A DNA stretch of 64,000 bases from Hetaerina americana (Eukaryota > Arthropoda > Insecta > Odonata > Calopterygidae): the NCBI GenBank assembly GCA_022747635.1, contig JAKTNV010000658.1:1-64000 (forward strand), read 5' to 3'. Positions 37,001 through 48,800 of this stretch are shown in pieces. Below the pieces are notes generated by a model, which searched no databases, was not told where the DNA came from, and saw nothing but the letters and a program-made list of their open reading frames with translations. The translations under genes were made by a program, and so were the position numbers. Each line of letters begins with the position of its first letter. The stretch's first letter is position 1.

Positions 37001-39224
37001 ACAAAATTAAACCCATAATAAATCCTGAAAAGCAAGAAATGAGCATAAAAATTGCTTCAGCGGGGTTGTTAATGTTACTAAAAGAGCCCAAATTTCTAAA
37101 AATATTGCGAAAAACCACAATCTTCTGTTTAAGAGTGAATGTTTGAGGTTGTATAGAAGGCATTTATTTCAATTTTAGAAAATTTAATTTTTCACATTTT
37201 TCTATGAAAATTGCCAATACCCACCCCTTTGGGTTCAAGGTGAAAATCTCACTCGACACATATCAAACAAAAATGTTTCCATGGTGTGTATTGTTGTTCA
37301 TTTTCATCAAATTAACAAAATAAAACCCAGAATAAATAGTGAAAGACAAGAAATGAGCATAAAAGATGCTTCAGCGCAAGTGTTAATGTTACTAAAAGAG
37401 CCCAAATTTCTAAAAATATTGCGAAAAACAACAATTTTCAGTTTTAGAGTGAATGTTTGAGGTTTATAGAAGGCATTTATTCTATTTTTAGAAAATTTAA
37501 TTTTTCCCATTTTTCCATGAAAAGTGCCAACCCTTTGGGTTCTAGGTGAAAATCTTAATCGAGACAAATCAACAAAAATGTTTCCATGGTGTGTATTGTT
37601 GTTCGTTTTCATCAAATAAACAAAATAAAACCCAGAATAAATAGTGAAAGACAAGAAATGAGCATAAAAGATGCTTCAGCGCAAGTGTTAATGTTACTAA
37701 AAGAGCCCAAATTTCTAAAAATATTGCGAAAAACAACAATTTTCAGTTTTAGAGGGAATGTTTGAGGTGTATAGAAGGCATTTATTTTATTTTTAGAAAA
37801 TTTAATTTTTCCCATTTTTCCATGAAAAGTGCCAACCCTTTGGGTTCTAGGTGAAAATCTTAATCGACACAAATCAAACAAAAATGTTTCCATGGTGTGT
37901 ATTGTTGTTCGTTTTCATCAAATAAACAAAATAAAACCCAGAATAAATACTGAAAGACAAGAAATGAGCATATAAGATGCTTCAGCGCAAGTGTTTATGT
38001 TGCTAAAAGAGCCAAAATTTCTAAAATTATTGCGAAAAACAACAATTTTCATTTTAAGAGGGAATGTTTGAGGCGTATAGAAGGCATTTATTTCATTTTT
38101 AGAAAATTTAATTATTCGCATTATTCCATGAAAAGTGCCAATACCCCCCCCTTTGGGTTCTAGGTGAAAATCTCACTCGACACAAATCAAACAAAAATGT
38201 TTCCATGGAGTGTATTTTTGCTCATTTTCATCAAATAAACAAAGTAAAACCAAGAATAAATCCTGAAAGATAAGAAATGAGCATTAAAGATGCTTCAGCT
38301 CAAGTGTTAGATTACTAAAAGAGCCCAAATTTCTAAAAATATTGCGAAAAACCACAATCTTCTGTTTAAGAGTGAATGTTTGAGGTGTATAGAAGGCATT
38401 TATTTTATTTTAGAAAATTTAATTTTTCCCATTTTTCCATGAAAAGTGCCAATACCCCCCCCTTTGGGTTTTAGGTGAAAATCTTACTCGACACAATTGA
38501 AACAAAAATGTTTCCATGGGGTGTATTGTTGTTCATTTTTATCAAATAAACAAAATAAAACCCAGAATAAATACTGAAATACAAGAAATGAGCATAAAAG
38601 AAGCTTCAGCGGAAGTGTTAATGTTACTAAAAGAGCCCAAATTTCTAAAAATATTGCGAAAAACAACAATTTTCAGTTTTAGAGTGAATGTTTGAGGTGT
38701 ATAGAAGGCATTTATTTCATTTTTAGAAAATTTAATTTTTCCCATTTTTCCATGAATAGGGCCAATACCCCCTCCTTTGCGTTGTAGGTGAAAATCTCAC
38801 TTGACACAAATCAAATAAAAATGTTTCCATGGTGCGTATTGTTGTTCATTTTCATTAAATAAACAAAATTAAACCCATAATAAATCCTGAAAAGCAAGAA
38901 ATGAGCATAAAAATTGCTTCAGCGGGGTTGTTAATGTTACTAAAAGAGCCCAAATTTCTAAAAATATTGCGAAAAACCACAACCTTCTGTTTAAGAGTGA
39001 ATGTTTGAGGTTGTATAGAAGGCATTTATTTCAATTTTAGAAAATTTAATTTTTCACATTTTTCTATGAAAAGTGCCAATACCCACCCCTTTGGGTTCTA
39101 GGTGAAAATCTCACTCGACACATATCAAACAAAAATGTTTCCATGGTGTGTATTGTTGTTCATTTTCATCAAATTAACAAAATAAAACCCAGAATAAATA
39201 GTGAAAGACAAGAAATGAGCATAA
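31080..39224 (+). repeat. Block D3, copy 2 (~8.15 kb)
   Basis: This copy follows 18,655-27,108 marker by marker. The offset is 12,425 at the left end, drops to 11,806 inside the T10 unit (loss of one 619-bp dimer), then rises to about 12,117 after about 36.3 kb (gain of one ~310-bp monomer at 36338-36648). Apart from these two in-register changes, differences are isolated substitutions and homopolymer lengths. It ends near 39,224, where CAGCGGAGGTG replaces the sequence of copy 1. Confidence 0.87.
36338..36648 (+). repeat. Extra monomer inserted in block D3 copy 2
   Basis: This 311-bp unit has no counterpart at the matching place in block D3 copy 1. It carries CCATGATGTG and CAGCGGGTGTTAATG, a two-base deletion relative to CAGCGGAAGTGTTAATG. 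The same pair of variants occurs in units starting near 40720, 44457 and 45386, so it probably came from that family by exchange within the array. Confidence 0.8.
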
Positions 39225-39716
39225 AAGATGCTTCAGCGGAGGTGTTAATAATACTAAAAGAGCCCAAATTTCTAAAAATATTGCGAAAAACAACAATTTT
39301 CAGTTTTAGAGTGAATGTTTGAGGTGTATAGAAGGCATTTATTTTATTTTTAGAAAATTTAATTTTTCCCATTTATCCATGAAAAGTGCCAATACCCCCC
39401 CCTTTGGGTTCTAGGTGAAAATCTCACTCGACATTAATCAAACAAAAATGTTTCCGTGGTGTGTATTGTTGTTCATTTTCATCAAATAAACAAAATAAAA
39501 CCCAGAATAAATAGTGAAAGACAAGAAATGAGCATAAAAGATGCTTCAGCGCAAGTGTTAATGTTGCTAAAAGAGCCAAAATTTCTAAAATTATTGCGCA
39601 AAGCAACAATTTTCAGTTTAAGAGTGAATGTTTGAGGTGTATAGAAGGCATTTATTTCATTTTTAGAAAATTTAATTTTTCCCATTTTTCCATGAAAAGT
39701 GTCAACCCTTTGGGTT

Positions 39717-39746
39717 AACCTAGGTGTTGCTAGGGTTGGGCTAACC
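39717..39746 (+). other. 30-bp insertion with perfect 8-bp inverted repeat
   Basis: Inside the otherwise constant GGGTTCTAGGTGAAAATC block, 30 extra bases separate GGGTT from CTAGGTG. They include CTAGGGTT, a five-base loop GGGCT, and AACCCTAG, a perfect 8-bp stem. CCTAGGTG appears at 39719-39726 and again across the right joint at 39746-39753, and GGTTAACC at 39713-39720 is a palindrome at the left joint. No other copy of this insertion was seen. The repeats at the joints suggest template switching or fill-in at a break; this is inference. Confidence 0.88.
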
Positions 39747-40147
39747 CTAGGTGAAAATCTTAATCGACACAAATCAAACAAAAATGTTTCCATGGTGTGT
39801 ATTGTTGTTCGTTTTCATCAAATACACAAAATAAAACCCAGAATAAATACTGAAAGACAAGAAATGAGCATAAAAGATGCTTCAGCGCAAGTGTTTATGT
39901 TGCTAAAAGAGCCAAAATTTCTAAAATTATTGCGAAAAACAACAATTTTCATTTTAAGAGGGAATGTTTGAGGCGTATAGAAGGCATTTATTTCATTTTT
40001 AGAAAATTTAATTATTCACATTATTCCATGAAAAGTGCCAATACCACCCTTTAGGTTCTAGGTGAAAATCTTACTCGACACAAATCAAACAAAAATGTTT
40101 CCATGGTGTGTATTGTTGTTCATTTTCATCAAATAAACAAAATAAAA

Positions 40148-41650
40148 CCAAGAATAAATCCTGAAAGATAAGAAATGAGCATAAAAGAAGCTTCAGCGGA
40201 AGTGATAATGTTACTAAAAGAGCCCAAATTTCTAAAAATATTGCGAAAAACAACAATTTTCAGTTTTAGAGTGAATGTTTGAGGTGTATAGAAGGCATTT
40301 ATTTCATTTTTAGAAAATGTTTTTTTCCCATTTTCCATGAATAGGGCCAATACCCCCTCCCTTGGGTTGTAGGTGAAAATCTCACTCGACACAAATCAAA
40401 TAAAAATGTTTCCATGGTGCGTATTGTTGTTCATTTTCATTAAATAAACAAAATTAAACCCATAATAAATCCTGAAAAGCAAGAAATGAGCATAAAAGAT
40501 GCTTCAGCGGGGTTGTTAATGTTACTAAAAGAGCCAAAATTTCTAAAATTATTGCGAAAAACAATAATTTTCAGTTTAAGAGTGAATGTTTGAGGTGTAT
40601 AGAAGGCATTTATTTCATTTTTAGAAAATGTTTTTTTGCCCATTTTTCCATGAATTGGGCCAATACCCCCCCTTTGGGTTCTAGGTGAACATCTAACTCG
40701 GCACAAATCAAACAAAAATGTTTCCATGATGTGTATTGTTGTTCATTTTCATCAAATAAACAAAATAAAACCCAGAATAAATACTGAAATACAAGAAATG
40801 AGCATAAAAGAAGCTTCAGCGGGTGTTAATGTTACTAAAAGAGCCCAAATTTCTAAAAATATTGCGAAAAACAACAATTTTCAGTTTTAGAGTGAATGTT
40901 TGAGGTGTATAGAAGGCATTTATTTTATTTTTAGAAAATTTAATTTTTCCCATTTTTCCATGAAAAGTGCCAATACCACCCTTTAGGTTCTAGGTGAAAA
41001 TCTTACTCGACACAAATCAAACAAAAATGTTTCCATGGTGTGTATTGTTGTTCATTTTCATCAAATAAACAAAATAAAACCAGAATAAATACTGAAATAC
41101 AAGAAATGAGCACAAAAGAAGCTTCAGCGGAAGTGTTCATGTTACTAAAAGAGCCCAAATTTCTAAAAATATTGCGAAAAACAACAATTTTCAGTTTAAG
41201 AGTAAATGTTTGAGGTTGTATAGAAGGCATTTATTTCAATTTTAGAAAATTTAATTTTTCACATTTTTCTATGAAAAGTGCCAATACCCACCCCTTTGGG
41301 TTCTAGGTGAAAATCTCACTCGACACATATCAAACAAAAATGTTTCCATGTTGTGTATTGTTGTTCATTTTCATCAAATTAACAAAATAAAACCAGAATA
41401 AATAGTGAAAGACAAGAAATGAGCATAAAAGATGCTTCAGCGCAAGTGTTAATAATACTAAAAGAGCCCAAATTTCTAAAAATATTGCGAAAAACAACAA
41501 TTTTCAGTTTTAGAGTGAATGTTTGAGGTGTATAGAAGGCATTTATTTTATTTTTAAGAAAATTTATTTTTTCCCATTTATCCATGAAAAGTGCCAAACC
41601 TTTGGGTTCTAGGTGAAAATCTTAATCGACACAAATCAAACAAAAATGTT
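40148..41650 (+). repeat. Block D6, copy 1
   Basis: About 1.5 kb is repeated at 43,881-45,390, offset about 3,734-3,737. Shared markers are AGATAAGAAATGAGC, a unit with GGTGAACATCTAACTCGGC, CAGCGGGTGTTAATG, CACCCTTTAGG, GAGCACAAAAGAAGC and CCATGTTGTG. Confidence 0.82.
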
Positions 41651-41879
41651 TCCATGGTGTGTATTGTTGTTCGTTTTCATCAAATAAACAAAATAAAACC
41701 CAGAATAAATACTGAAAGACAAGAAATGAGCAAAAAAAATGCTTCAGCGCAAGTGTTTATGTTGCTAAAAGAGCCAAAATTTCTAAAATTATTGCGAAAA
41801 ACAACAATTTTCATTTTAAGAGGGAATGTTTGAGGCATATAGAAGGCATTTATTTCATTTTTAGAAAATTTAATTTTTC

Positions 41880-43770
41880 CCATTTTTCCATGAATAGGGC
41901 CAATACCCCCTCCTTTGGGTTGTAGGTGAAAATCTCACTTGACACAAATCAAATAAAAATGTTTCCATGGCGCGTATTGTTGTTCATTTTCATTAAATAA
42001 ACAAAATTAAACCCATAATAAATCCTGAAAAGCAAGAAATGAGCATAAAAATTGCTTCAGCGGGGTTGTTAATGTTACTAAAAGAGCCCAAATTTCTAAA
42101 AATATTGCGAAAAACCACAACCTTCTGTTTAAGAGTGAATGTTTGAGGTTGTATAGAAGGCATTTATTTCAATTTTAGAAAATTTAATTTTTCACATTTT
42201 TCTATGAAAAGTGCCAATACCCACCCCTTTGGGTTCTAGGTGAAAATCTCACTCGACACATATCAAACAAAAATGTTTCCATGGTGTGTATTGTTGTTCA
42301 TTTTCATCAAATTAACAAAATAAAACCCAGAATAAATAGTGAAAGACAAGAAATGAGCATAAAAGATGCTTCAGCGAAGGTGTTAATAATACTAAAAGAG
42401 CCCAAATTTCTAAAAATATTGCGAAAAACAACAATTTTCAGTTTTAGAGTGAATGTTTGAGGTGTATAGAAGGCATTTATTTTATTTTAGAAAATTTAAT
42501 TTTTCCCATTTATCCATGAAAAGTGCCAATACCCCCCCCTTTGGGTTCTAGGTGAAAATCTCACTCGACATTAATCAAACAAAAATGTTTCCGTGGTGTG
42601 TATTGTTGTTCATTTTCATCAAATAAACAAAATAAAACCCAGAATAAATAGTGAAAGACAAGAAATGAGCATAAAAGATGCTTCAGCGCAAGTGTTAATG
42701 TTATTAAAAGAGCCCCAATTTCTAAAAATATTGCGAAAAACAACAATTTTCAGTTTTAGAGTGAATGTTTGAGGTGTATAGAAGGCATTTATTTCATTTT
42801 TAGAAAATTTAATATTTCCCATTTTTCCATGAATAGGGCCAATACCCCCTCCTTTGCGTTGTAGGTGAAAATCTCACTTGACACAAATCAAACAAAAATG
42901 TTTCCATGGTGCGTATTGTTGTTCATTTTCATTAAATAAACAAAATTAAACCCATAATAAATCCTGAAAAGCAAGAAATGAGCATAAAAATTGCTTCAGC
43001 GGGGTTGTTAATGTTACTAAAAGAGCCCAAATTTCTAAAAATATTGCGAAAAACCACAACCTTCTGTTTAAGAGTGAATGTTTGAGGTTGTATAGAAGGC
43101 ATTTATTTCAATTTTAGAAAATTTAATTTTTCACATTTTTCTATGAAAAGTGCCAATACCCACCCCTTTGGGTTCTAGGTGAAAATCTCACTCGACACAT
43201 ATCAAACAAAAATGTTTCCATGGTGTGTATTGTTGTTCATTTTCATCAAATTAACAAAATAAAACCCAGAATAAATAGTGAAAGACAAGAAATGAGCATA
43301 AAAGATGCTTCAGCGAAGGTGTTAATAATACTAAAAGAGCCCAAATTTCTAAAAATATTGCGAAAAACAACAATTTTCAGTTTTAGAGTGAATGTTTGAG
43401 GTGTATAGAAGGCATTTATTTTATTTTTAGAAAATTTAATTTTTCCCATTTATCCATGAAAAGTGCCAATACCCCCCCCTTTGTGTTCTAGGTGAAAATC
43501 TCACTCGACATTAATCAAACAAAAATGTTTCCGTGGTGTGTATTGTTGTTCATTTTCATCAAATAAACAAAATAAAACCCAGAATAAATAGTGAAAGACA
43601 AGAAATGAGCATAAAAGATGCTTCAGCGCATGTGTTAATGTTACTAAAAGAGCCCCAATTTCTAAAAATATTGCGAAAAACAACAATTTTCAGTTTTAGA
43701 GTGAATGTTTGAGGTGTATAGAAGGCATTTATTTTATTTTTAGAAAATTTAATTTTTCCCATTTTTCCAT
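41880..43770 (+). repeat. Trimeric higher-order repeat (940 bp), two units
   Basis: Three monomers repeat at an offset of 940, with units at about 41,880-42,819 and 42,820-43,770. The shared order is a CCCCTCCTTTG junction unit of subfamily C with CACAACCTTCTG, a unit with CATCAAATTAAC and CAGCGAAGGTGTTAATAAT, and a unit with CATTAATCAAACAAAAATG and TCCGTGGTG. A third version at about 38.74-39.68 kb (offset 4,077 from the second unit) forms the right end of block D3 copy 2. Confidence 0.83.
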
Positions 43771-43880
43771 GAAAAGTGTCAACCCTTTGGGTTCTAGGTG
43801 AAAATCTCACTCGACACAAATCAAACAAAAATGTTTCCATGGAGTGTATTTTTGCTCATTTTCATCAAATAAACAAAGTA

Positions 43881-45390
43881 AAACCAAGAATAAATCCTGA
43901 AAGATAAGAAATGAGCATAAAAGAAGCTTCAGCGGAAGTAATAATGTTACTAAAAGAGCCCAAATTTCTAAAAATATTGCGAAAAACAACAATTTTCAGT
44001 TTTAGAGTGAATGTTTGAGGTGTATAGAAGGCATTTATTTCATTTTTAGAAAATGTTTTTTTCCCATTTTTTCATGAATAGGGCCAATACCCCCCTCCTT
44101 TGGGTTGTAGGTGAAAATCTCACTCGACACAAATCAAATAAAAATGTTTCCATGGTGCGTATTGTTGTTCATTTTCATTAAATAAACAAAATTAAACCCA
44201 TAATAAATCCTGAAAAGCAAGAAATGAGCATAAAAGATGCTTCAGCGGGGTTGTTAATGTTACTAAAAGAGCCAAAATTTCTAAAATTATTGCGAAAAAC
44301 AATAATTTTCAGTTTAAGAGTGAATGTTTGAGGTGTATAGAAGGCATTTATTTCATTTTTAGAAAATGTTTTTTTCCCATTTTTCCATGAATTGGGCCAA
44401 TACCCCCCCTTTGGGTTCTAGGTGAACATCTAACTCGGCACAAATCAAACAAAAATGTTTCCATGATGTGTATTGTTGTTCATTTTCATCAAATAAACAA
44501 AATAAAACCTAGAATAAATACTGAAATACAAGAAATGAGCATAAAAGAAGCTTCAGCGGGTGTTAATGTTACTAAAAGAGCCCAAATTTCTAAAAATATT
44601 GCGAAAAACAACAATTTTCAGTTTTAGAGTGAATGTTTGAGGTGTATAGAAGGCATTTATTTTATTTTTAGAAAATTTAATTTTTCCCATTTTTCCATGA
44701 AAAGTGCCAATACCACCCTTTAGGTTCTAGGTGAAAATCTTACTCGACACAAATCAAACAAAAATGTTTCCATGGTGTGTATTGTTGTTCATTTTCATCA
44801 AATAAACAAAATAAAACCCAGAATAAATACTGAAATACAAGAAATGAGCACAAAAGAAGCTTCAGCGGAAGTGTTCATGTTACTAAAAGAGCCCAAATTT
44901 CTAAAAATATTGCGAAAAACAACAATTTTCAGTTTAAGAGTAAATGTTTGAGGTTGTATAGAAGGCATTTATTTCAATTTTAGAAAATTTAATTTTTCAC
45001 ATTTTTCTATGAAAAGTGCCAATACCCACCCCTTTGGGTTCTAGGTGAAAATCTCACTCGACACATATCAAACAAAAATGTTTCCATGTTGTGTATTGTT
45101 GTTCATTTTCATCAAATTAACAAAATAAAACCCAGAATAAATAGTGAAAGACAAGAAATGAGCATAAAAGATGCTTCAGCGCAAGTGTTAATAATACTAA
45201 AAGAGCCCAAATTTCTAAAAATATTGCGAAAAACAACAATTTTCAGTTTTAGAGTGAATGTTTGAGGTGTATAGAAGGCATTTATTTTATTTTTAGAAAA
45301 TTTAATTTTTCCCATTTTTCCATGAAAAGTGCCAACCCTTTGGGTTCTAGGTGAAAATCTTAATCGACACAAATCAAACAAAAATGTTTC
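43881..45390 (+). repeat. Block D6, copy 2
   Basis: This is the second copy of the 40.1 kb block. It differs by single bases, for example AAACCTAGAATAAATAC near 44505 against AAACCCAGAATAAATAC in copy 1, and by one-base differences in ACCAGAATAAATAC near 41078. The left joint replaces an ordinary unit start with a GGAGTGTATTTTTGCTC unit start. Confidence 0.8.
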
Positions 45391-45869
45391 CATGATGTGT
45401 ATTGTTGTTCATTTTCATCAAATAAACAAAATAAAACCCAGAATAAATACTGAAATACAAGAAATGAGCATAAAAGAAGCTTCAGCGGGTGTTAATGTTA
45501 CTAAAAGAGCCCAAATTTCTAAAAATATTGCGAAAAACAACAATTTTCAGTTTTAGAGTGAATGTTTGAGGTGTATAGAAGGCATTTATTTTATTTTTAG
45601 AAAATTAAATTTTCCCATTTTTCCATGAAAAGTGCCAATACCACCCTTTAGGTTCTAGGTGAAAATCTTACTCGACACAAATCAAACAAAAATGTTTCCA
45701 TGTTGTGTATTGTTGTTCATTTTCATCAAATAAACAAAATAAAACCCAGAATAAATACTGAAATACAAGAAATGGGCATAAAAGAAGCTTCAGCGGAAGT
45801 GTTCATGTTACTAAAAGAGCCCAAATTTCTAAAAATATTGCGAAAAACAACAATTTTCAGTTTTAGAGT

Positions 45870-48800
45870 GAATGTTTGAGGTGTATAGAAGGCATTTATT
45901 TCATTTTTAGAAAATGTTTTTTTCCCATTTTTCCATGAATAGGGCCAATACCCCCTCCTTTGGGTTGTAGGTGAAAATCTCACTCGACACAAATCAAATA
46001 AAAATGTTTCAATGGTGCGTATTGTTGTTCATTTTCATTAAATAAACAAAATTAAACCCATAATAAATCCTGAAAAGCAAGAAATGAGCATAAAAATTGC
46101 TTCAGCGGGGTTGTTAATGTTACTAAAAGAGCCCAAATTTCTAAAAATATTGCGAAAAACCACAATCTTCTGTTTAAGAGTGAATGTTTGAGGTTGTATA
46201 GAAGGCATTTATTTCAATTTTAGAAAATTTAATTTTTCACATTTTTTTATGAAAAGTGCCAATACCCACCCCTTTGGGTTCTAGGTGAAAATCTCACTCG
46301 ACACATATCAAACAAAAATGTTTCCATGGTGTGTATTGTTGTTCATTTTCATCAAATTAACAAAATAAAACCCAGAATAAATAGTGAAAGACAAGAAATG
46401 AGCATAAAAGATGCTTCAGCGCAAGTGTTAATAATACTAAAAGAGCCCAAATTTCTAAAAATATTGCGAAAAACAACAATTTTCAGTTCAAGAGTGTATG
46501 TTTGAGGTGTAAAGAAGGCATTTATTTTATTTTTAGAAAATTTAATTATTCACATTTTTCCATGATAAGTGCCAATACCCCCCCTTTGGGTTCTAGGTGA
46601 AAATCTCACTCGACATTAATCAAACAAAAATGTTTCCGTGGTGTGTATTGTTGTTTATTTTCATCAAATAAACAAAATAAAACCCAGAATAAATACTGAA
46701 AGACAAGAAATAAGCATTAAAGAAGCTTCAGCGCAAGTGTTAATGTTGCTAAAAGAGCCCAAATTTCTAAAAATATTGCGAAAAACAACAATTTTCAGTT
46801 TAAGAGTGAATGTTTGAGGTGTATAGAAGGCATTTATTTCATTTTTAGAAAATGGTTTTTTTCACATTTTTCCATAAAAAGTGCCAATACCCCCCCCTTT
46901 GGGTTCTAGGTGAAAATCTCACTCGACACAAATCTAACAAAAATGTTTCCATAGTGTGTATTGTTGTTCATTTTCATTCAATAAAAAAAATTAAACCCAG
47001 AATAGATCCTGAACGGCAAGAAATGAGCATGAAAGATGCTTCAGCGGGGTTGTTAATGTTACTAAAAGAGCCCAAATTTCTAAAAATATTGCGAAAAACC
47101 ACAATCTTCTGTTTAAGAGTGAATGTTTAGGTTGTATAGAAGGCATTTATTTCAATTTAAGAACATTTAATTTTTCACATTTTTCTTTGAAAAGTGCCAA
47201 TACCCACCCCTTTGGGTTCTAGGTGAAAATCACACTCGACATTAATCAAAAAAAAATAATTCCGTGGTGTGTAATGTTGTTCATTTTCATCAAATAAACA
47301 AAATAAAACCCAGAATAAATACTGAAATACAAGAAATGAGCATTAAAGAAGCTTCAGCGGAAGTGTTAATGTTACTAAAAGAGCCCAAATTTCTAAGAAT
47401 ATTGCGAAAAACTACAATTTTCAGTTTTAGAGTGAATGTTTGAGGTGTATAGAAGGCATTTATTTTATTTTTAGAAAATTTAATTTTTCCCATTTTTCCA
47501 TGAAAAGTGCCAACACTTTGGGTTCTAGGTGAAAATCTTAATCGACACAAATCAAACAAAAATGTTTCCATGGTGTGTATTGTTGTTCATTTTCATCAAA
47601 TAAACAAAATAAAACCCAGAATAAATCCTGAAAGACAAGAAATGAGCATAAAAGGTGCTTCAGCGCAAGTGTTAATGTTACTAAAAGAGCCCAAACTTTT
47701 AAAAATATTGCGAAAAACTACAATTTTCAGTTTAAGAGTGAATGTTTGAGGTGTATAGAAGGCATTTATTTCATTTTTAGAAATTGTTTTTTTCCCATTT
47801 TTCCATGAATTGGGCCAATACCCCCCCCCTTTGGGTTGTAGGTGAAAATCTCACTCGACACAAATCAAAAAAAATGTTTCCATGGTGCGTATTGTTGTTC
47901 ATTTTCATTAAATAAACAAAATTAAACCCATAATAAATCCTGAAAGGCAAGAAATGAGCATAAAAGTTGCTTCAGCGGGGTTGTTAATGTTAATAAAAGA
48001 GCCCAAATTTCTAAAAATATTGCGAAAATCCACAATCTTCTGTTTAAGAGTGAATGTTTGAGTTGTATAGAAGGCATTTATTTCAATTTTAGAAAATTTA
48101 ATTTTTCACATTTCTCCATGAAAAGTGCCAATACCCACCCCATTGGGTTCTAGGTGAAAATCTCACTCGGCACATATCAAACAAATATTTTTCCATGGTG
48201 TGTATTGTTGTTCATTTTCATCAAATAAACAAAATAAAATCCAGAATAAATAGTGAAAGACAAGAAATGAGCATAAAAGATGCTTCAGCGCAAGTGTAAA
48301 TGTTACTAAAAGAGCCCAAATTTCTAAAAATATTGCGAAAAACAACAATTTTCAGTTTTAGTGTATATTTGAGGTGTAAAGAAGGCATTTATTTCATGTT
48401 TAGAAAATTTAATTATTTACATTTTTCCATGAAAAGTGCCCTTTGGGTTCTAGGTGAAAATCTCACTCGACACAAATCAAACAAAAATGTTTCCATGGTG
48501 TGTATTGTTGTTTATTTTCATCAAATAAACAAAATAAAACCCAGAATAAATACTGAAAGACAAGAAATAAGTATTAGAGAAGCTTCAGCGCAAGTGTTTA
48601 TGTTGCTTAAAGAGCCGAAATTTCTAAAAATATTGCGAAAAACAACAATTTTCAGTTGAAGAGTGAATGTTTGAGGTGTATAGAAGGCATTTATTTCATT
48701 TTTAGAAAATGTTTTTTTTCACATTTTTCCATGAAAAGTGCCAATACCTCCCTTTGGGTTCTAGGTCAAAATCTCACTCGACACAAATCAAACAAAAATG

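Noticed and set aside
39717..39753. Interstitial telomere repeat
   Set aside because: CTAGGGTT and AACCCTAG resemble telomeric units, but there is no tandem TTTAGGG or TTAGGG run. The two halves form an inverted pair and are better explained as a local rearrangement of GGGTTCTAGG.
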